From positions 109,068 through 173,067 of the forward strand of contig MNCI01014278.1 of assembly GCA_015680685.1 (NCBI GenBank): a DNA stretch of 64,000 nt, written 5' to 3'. Shown here piece after piece: positions 58,931 to 64,000 of the stretch. The position numbers and the translations under genes were made by a program. Numbering within the stretch: the first letter of the stretch is position 1; every line of letters begins with the position of its first letter. The notes under the pieces are model-generated. The model was not told the DNA's origin. It was given only the letters and a program-made list of their open reading frames with translations, and did no database searches. The stretch comes from Gnetum montanum. Lineage: Eukaryota > Streptophyta > Gnetopsida > Gnetales > Gnetaceae.

Positions 58931-60405
58931 GATCAAATTATGGATGCATGGATACAACTTCACATACCCTTGGGTCTGAATGCATCATATGGTAATCTTG
59001 AATGATCAATTAACCTTGAATTCCTAGATTTTAAGCCCATGAGCCTATACAATCATATAGTGTCCATAGAAAAGTCCCTATAGTGGCCTAAATACATGGC
59101 CAAAACCCTTAACTTAGAGGTTGGGGACATCATAGAGGACTCCCTAGTCAAAATTCCAATTACAATCCACAATGGTGAGGAGAAAATGCTAAAATTTAGT
59201 TCCTCATATGGCTCAAGGCATCACGAAGGTGCTTTAAAATAACCTTAAGGCCTTTTCTTGGTCAGACAAGGATATGCTAGGTTGTGATCCATGATTAGCA
59301 TAACATAACATCATACTAAATCCTAATGTCAAGTCAAGAAAAAGGTTTGCAAAATTAGACCAAACCTAGCCCTAGTAGTTCATAATGAGATCATGAAGCT
59401 TTACCAAGCTAATTTCATCTAAGCTATTTTTTATGTTGATTGGGCATCTAACATAGTGATAGCTCCCAAGAAAAATGGAAGCATTCATATTTGTATAGAT
59501 TTTTGAGACCTCAACAAGGAAACTATTTAAGATTATTTTCTATTTCCTAGCATCAATCAACTTATCAATACCACAACTAGACATTCCTTGCTATTCTCCA
59601 TGGATGGATTCTTAGGATATAACCAAGTTAGAATCAATCCAAAGCATAAATTTTACATGAACTTCATGACCCCTTAGGGAACCTTTTGTTATACCATGAC
59701 ACGATTTAGTCTAAAGAATGTGGGTGCAACCCATCAATGAGCCAGGACCTATATATTTAGTGACTACGTGCTTGGGTTACTTAATGATTATGTTGATGAC
59801 ATAACGGTCAAGTCCAAGATAGCCAATGATCATGCACATGACTTTCACTTACTACTTCAATAATGCTTAAAGTATGAACCTAGAATTAATCCTAAGAAGT
59901 GTGTCTTTGGTATCAAAACCAGTAAAATTCTTGGTTTCATAGTATCTAAAGTAGGGATACGTGTTGATCCTGATAAGGTTAAGGCCATAACTAACTTAAC
60001 AGCACCAACTAACCTTATGAAGTTACAAGAACTACAAGGTAGATTGAAATTTATTCATAGATTCATCTCAAGACTTATGGATAAGCTACAACCCATGCAA
60101 TACTTACTTAAGAAGGGAGTTCACTATGAGTATACTGACCAATGCCCATAAGCCTTTGATAACATTAAGCAAGATTTGTCTCAACTACCCATTGTGTACC
60201 CACCACAGAAGGACAAATCATTTTATATCTACCTTGTAATCTCCAATGTGTCCATGCCTCTCTACTCAGTCAAAAATAAGATGATGGAGTAGAGCTACCT
60301 CTTTACTACTTGATCCATTCATTGATAGCCCACGAAACTCGATACACAAAGGTGGAGAAGTATTTCCTAACCCTAGCCTTCTCGTTGAAGAAGTGGAGAC
60401 ACTAC
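58931..60405 (+). pseudogene. RT and start of RNase H of element B
   Basis: Collinear with 39731-41218 of element A. RT includes IVIAPKKNGSIHICIDF (about 59452-59503), SMDGFLGYNQVRINP, FCYTMTRFSLKNVGATHQ and the catalytic YVDDITVKSK (about 59789-59818), then VDPDKVKAITNLTAPTNL. RNase H starts PPQKDKSFYIYLVISNVS (about 60199) and ends at KKWRHY (60405), where element F begins. Fewer stops than in A, but not open. Confidence 0.88.
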
Positions 60406-61050
60406 TGATGGGATGCAATATTGCAGTGCACCGTCAAATCTATGAATAAGAGGCGGCTCTCCCTTGTTTCTCATTCTAGGCCTAGACCATAGCGAAACTC
60501 TGGCAATTTGATCCATCCAGAGATAGAATATTTTCCATGTGCCCATAGTAGGAGCTCCAAAGTGAATGGATCTTTATTCAAGCAAATATTGTACCTAAAC
60601 ACATGTTTGTGTACGGAAATAAAGACGAACTTCTTGGATAAACCTTGCAGTGCATGGAATAGGCTAAATAGGACTTTATTTACTATTATTTACTACTTAT
60701 CATTTAAATGCTTTTAGTTATTAAATCTCTTTCAACCCTTCTCTCCTAGTTAAGTGCCTTAGTATGACCGCTTCGAGCACGTGCGTTACGCTTGGTGATC
60801 CCAACAATGACTAGTGTTTGGTAACCAAGGTTGCATTGGTTCAGGGTGTGAATGGTAAGTGGGAATGGCTGCTGATGCTAGGTTAATTAAGACTTAGTTA
60901 GTTAGTTAAAGTTTTTTAATTAGTCTCTTCACCCTTCCCCTTTTCAGCATAGGAGATAAAACTGAAAAGACATAAAAATCACATACCTCATACTTACTTA
61001 ACCATAAAACCGTAACAAATACAAGTAAGTTTGAGAAGACAACGAATAAT
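60406..61050 (+). repeat. 5' LTR of element F (right end uncertain)
   Basis: Shares with the element 2 LTR the segments TACTTATCATTTAAATGCTT, CTTGGTGATCCCAACAATGA and the GAGAAGACAACGAATAATTA part. It seems to lack the tandem duplication of element 2. I see no clear primer binding site before the gag, so the LTR end may be altered. Confidence 0.6.
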
Positions 61051-61059
61051 TAACCTTAT

Positions 61060-64000
61060 ATGCTAGGCATGACAAAATTATATGTTGAATATATTGCGGC
61101 AGATTTTAACATGAGGGATTACCATCCCATAGCTGCACAACGTTCAAGGGACTCAAGGCAGGAGAGCCACCATACATTGTTGAAGGGCAAAGGGGTCCCA
61201 CACGTCCTAAGCAAAATTGGATATGGTGAACCACTTATAACAGGTTCTCTATCGAAAGATGTTCCCCCTCCTAACGAAAGTGAGGAGGTGGGGTATTAGA
61301 ACCTATGCTCCACAATACACAACCTTGGTTCTGATCCCCATGAACACCAGCTGTTCACTGAGGGAACAACAACACATGACAAGGACAGGCACTTAGATCA
61401 TCATCACAATCGGGGCCAAATCCACAGAAGAGAAGGTAAGAAACATCATCATGGTGATGGTTCTCCTTCTTCTTCTTCCCCTTCATCACATCACTCACCC
61501 TCTCCTTCCATGTCAGGGCACAGTCATCAAGAGCATAATGGTGAGGATAAGGGTGAGCACAATGAGAGACCTCGACAAGAGAGTCAAGAGAGAGGATGAG
61601 GGTAATCAAGAGAATCAAGGCATGAAAGAAGGGAAAATAGGGAACAACATAGACATCATAGATGTCATGAAAGAGATGATCATGACAAACCCCTACTTGC
61701 CACCTGAAGCATGCTAGATATTACGGAGGCAGTGAGAATACCGACAAGGAATCAAAAAGATAGCCAGATCAAGCGATTAGATATGAACAATATCTCATGC
61801 TTCGAAGGGGGATACAACGCTGATCCGCATAATCATTTATAGGCATTCCACAATGCCTGTGCCTTGCAAAACATAGAAAATGAGTGGCAGAAATTAAAGT
61901 TATTTTCTAGGACACTCATTAAGGAAGCAGAGAGTTGGTATTGGTCCTTAGAACTGGAAACCATTAGGAGGTGGAGTACGATGTTAGAACTCTTCAACGA
62001 TAAATATCAAACATGCTCCAGATTGTCTAACTTGCATAAGAAAATCTAAGGATGGAAGCAAGGTAATCATGAACCCTTGGATGCTACCATGGGCCACTAC
62101 TACGCATTGCTACATCATTGCCTAGGCCATGGTTATGCACAGAGGGATCAACTCTGCCACATCCTAGATGGGCTAAGGTATGAAACTAGGAGAACCCTTG
62201 GGACTTATGCCCAAGGGAGACTATCAGAACTTAGATCCCATGAGATTCATCAATTGTTGGATCAAGTAGCCAAAGAAGAAGGGGAGCTACGAAAAAGAGA
62301 AAGCATAGAAGAATACAACCGTGATCCATCCCTCCAAAAGAGGGGAGTGAGATTCTAAGATGAAGAGGATGAGTCACCACTCGAAGAGTTGGTGAATAGA
62401 AAAACCTTGCTGCTCCAAAAGCCAACAACAGAAGTGTCGGCTAAGGTAGATGAAGTATGGATCTCCTTAGATAGTAAAATTGAAACTGTCCTAAAGATTG
62501 TAGAGGAATCTAAGGAGGAACAAAGTAGTGACAAGGACAAGAAAAAGCGGAGAGATTCAGGTCTTGCACGTGACAAGGGTAAGGGAAAAATAACTATCAC
62601 CGATGAGGTTGTGGATTCGGACACAAATAATGAAGGTGGATGTTAGATATGCCAATATGACCATCCTAAGGGATGTTGTCCAATCATCTCACATCTACAA
62701 GAGTTTGGGGTGTATGCACTAAACCCAAGACTCAACAGATGGTAGACACCCTGAAGGTTACCTTATCCCCAAGGTAACCCGAGGCAGTTCCACCAACTGT
62801 TAACGTACTATTCAAGTGGAACTCCACCACAACCCATTGGACAACATCAGCAGTGGCAATACCCACAGTCATGGGGGATGCCACCGCCTAGGCAACAACA
62901 CCCCTACCGGCAACCCAATCCTTATGGTTACTACGTGAAGCAGCCAGTTTCTCCAAGTGACTCCATGGGTCACACTACTCCCCAACGTCACTACCCAATC
63001 CAGGAGTACTTTAGAAGGACTCCTTCTCATCCAGGAAATGCTCCACATCCATACAATCCTCCTAATCTGTCTGCCTCCCTCGCACTGTTAGTTCCAATAC
63101 CTCCTACTCCAACAATGCAAGGGGAACTCCCCACTCAATTGCAGCAACATAACACTACGAGAGTCGTCACCATTCAACCCGTTGCTAGTTCTGACAACAG
63201 CAAAAAGAGAAGACTTTTCTTTAGAACCAAAAGCCCAAACAAGCTCTCACAACCACAAGCAATTGAGTCTGTGCACACTCCTCCAACACATAAGGCTTCG
63301 GAGCTCCCTTCAATCCAACAACAAAGCTCAACGCATACGGTTATGTTAACACATACCGTAACCAATTGGATCAAGGTAGGCCACCTTCCCAGGAAACTAT
63401 CTGACCCTGGAAGTTCCTTAATCTATCTCCAAGTTGCTGGAAATGAACCTCATAGGGCTCTTCTTGACTCAAGTTCCGAAGTCAACTTAATCTCACGAGA
63501 AATGTATCGAGCCTGGAACCTACCCCAACTAAAGAAGGGCAACATTCAACTAGAGCTGGCTGACCAGTCCATCACCATTCCCTTGGGATTGGTGGAGGAA
63601 ATCATTACCACTGTGTGTGGTTGGTCATACCCAACTAATTTCCTGGTGATTGAAGTCAATAGCAACGAAGGGGACTTCCCAATTATAATGGGAAGGGCAT
63701 GGTTGAGTACAGTAGATGCATGCCTAGGGATTCACGATCTTTCCTTGGAGACATCTAAGGTAAAAATTTATGGAAAAATCGAGAAGAAGAAATTTCCATG
63801 CATCGCATACAGTGATTCATCGGGTGATGACATGGAGGAATGATCAGCATCTCCTACATGCAATAGGTATGCCCTAGAAACTCTAAAACAAAGGTGCCTT
63901 TATGTAGAAACCACACAACTAGTGGACACCCTGTGGTTGACAGCTAATCGAAAGAGCAATCCACCAACATGCATGGAATGAGCTAGGGGAACAACTCATG
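61060..64000 (+). pseudogene. Gag-protease of element F (one frame, stops only)
   Basis: A single frame from ATG 61060 to the window end, broken only by stops at 61297, 61597, 61603, 61705, 61840, 62047, 62356, 62644, 62743, 62752, 63841 and one near the right edge. N-terminal His/Ser/Arg-rich part; KRLDMNNISCFEGGYNADPH (61768-61827); capsid core with FSRTLIKEAESWYWSLE, FNDKYQTCSRLSNLHKK, HCLGHGYAQRDQLCHILDG and VAKEEGELRKRE; acidic linker; Pro/Gln/Tyr-rich tail from 62878; then a retropepsin domain at about 63410-63800 with HRALLDSSSEVNLIS (usual D-S/T-G now D-S-S) and FPIIMGRAWLSTVDACLGI. The open part 62878-63843 (321 residues) is the longest in the window. Gag packages the RNA; protease would cleave the polyprotein. 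Confidence 0.85.

Larger units (their letters stand above)
48919..60405 (+). mobile_element. Tat/Ogre-like element B, second copy of the A family, 5' part
   Basis: 5' LTR, leader with short repeats, gag, protease remnant, spacer with the ~190-bp array, and pol up to RNase H, all collinear with element A. It inserted into element C and was itself interrupted at 60406 by element F, so its 3' end is off the window. One block near 53.5-54.0 kb is mis-assembled. Confidence 0.85.
60406..64000 (+). mobile_element. Element F, relative of element 2 with protease, nested in RNase H of B
   Basis: Starts TGATGGGATGC at 60406, like the TGATGAGT terminus of element 2, precisely where the B pol reading stops. 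The LTR and gag are homologous to element 2. Unlike element 2 it has a protease. It is the least decayed element: one continuous frame of about 2.9 kb without a frameshift, and clearly more CG dinucleotides than the rest of the window. It continues past the right end. Confidence 0.8.

Overview
This looks like nuclear DNA from a land plant with a large, repeat-packed genome. I see no host gene, tRNA, rRNA, CRISPR array or bacterial-style operon. Nearly all recognisable sequence is decayed LTR retrotransposon: Ty3/gypsy of the Tat/Ogre and Athila types, plus one SIRE-like Ty1/copia element. The DNA is AT-rich and every polyprotein frame is broken by stops and/or frameshifts. A gymnosperm would fit, but the species cannot be fixed from this window.

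Layout (letters are mine). 1-4213, minus strand: element D, a Tat/Ogre-like gag and its 5' LTR. 4214-6670, minus: LTR-like sequence E. 6671-6798: a scrap of gag of element A. This gag is split by a 27-kb Athila-like element (element 1, 6799-33970, flanked by AATGG) and resumes at 33971. Element 1 is itself split inside the reverse transcriptase by a non-autonomous element (element 2, 10812-21362, flanked by ATCAT). Downstream of integrase it also carries a gag-only copia element (element 3, from 24128, its 3' LTR running into a 606-base N gap). After 33971 element A continues with gag, protease, a 3-kb non-coding spacer holding a ~190-bp tandem array, RT/RNase H/integrase (cut by a reversed copia LTR fragment) and a 3' LTR at 44829.

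45990-48918, minus: element C, a relative of element 2, with LTR and accessory ORF. It is interrupted at 48919 by element B, a second copy of the A family: 5' LTR, gag, spacer array and pol up to 60405. B is interrupted in RNase H at 60406 by element F, the least decayed element, with LTR, gag and protease running off the window end.

How the parts relate. A, B and D are one family. Element 2, C and F are related: element 2 and F share gag, and element 2 and C share an accessory ORF with a plant-transposon-like domain and coiled coils. Element 2 lacks protease and pol, so an F-like element could have mobilised it. The nesting gives relative ages: A before 1 before 2 and 3; C before B before F.

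The most useful observations are the tandem palindromic array between protease and RT, the two-member family of gag-plus-accessory-ORF elements with a possible internal promoter and duplicated LTR segment, and a clear scaffold error at 53543-53996. I found nothing I would call a new defence or metabolic system.
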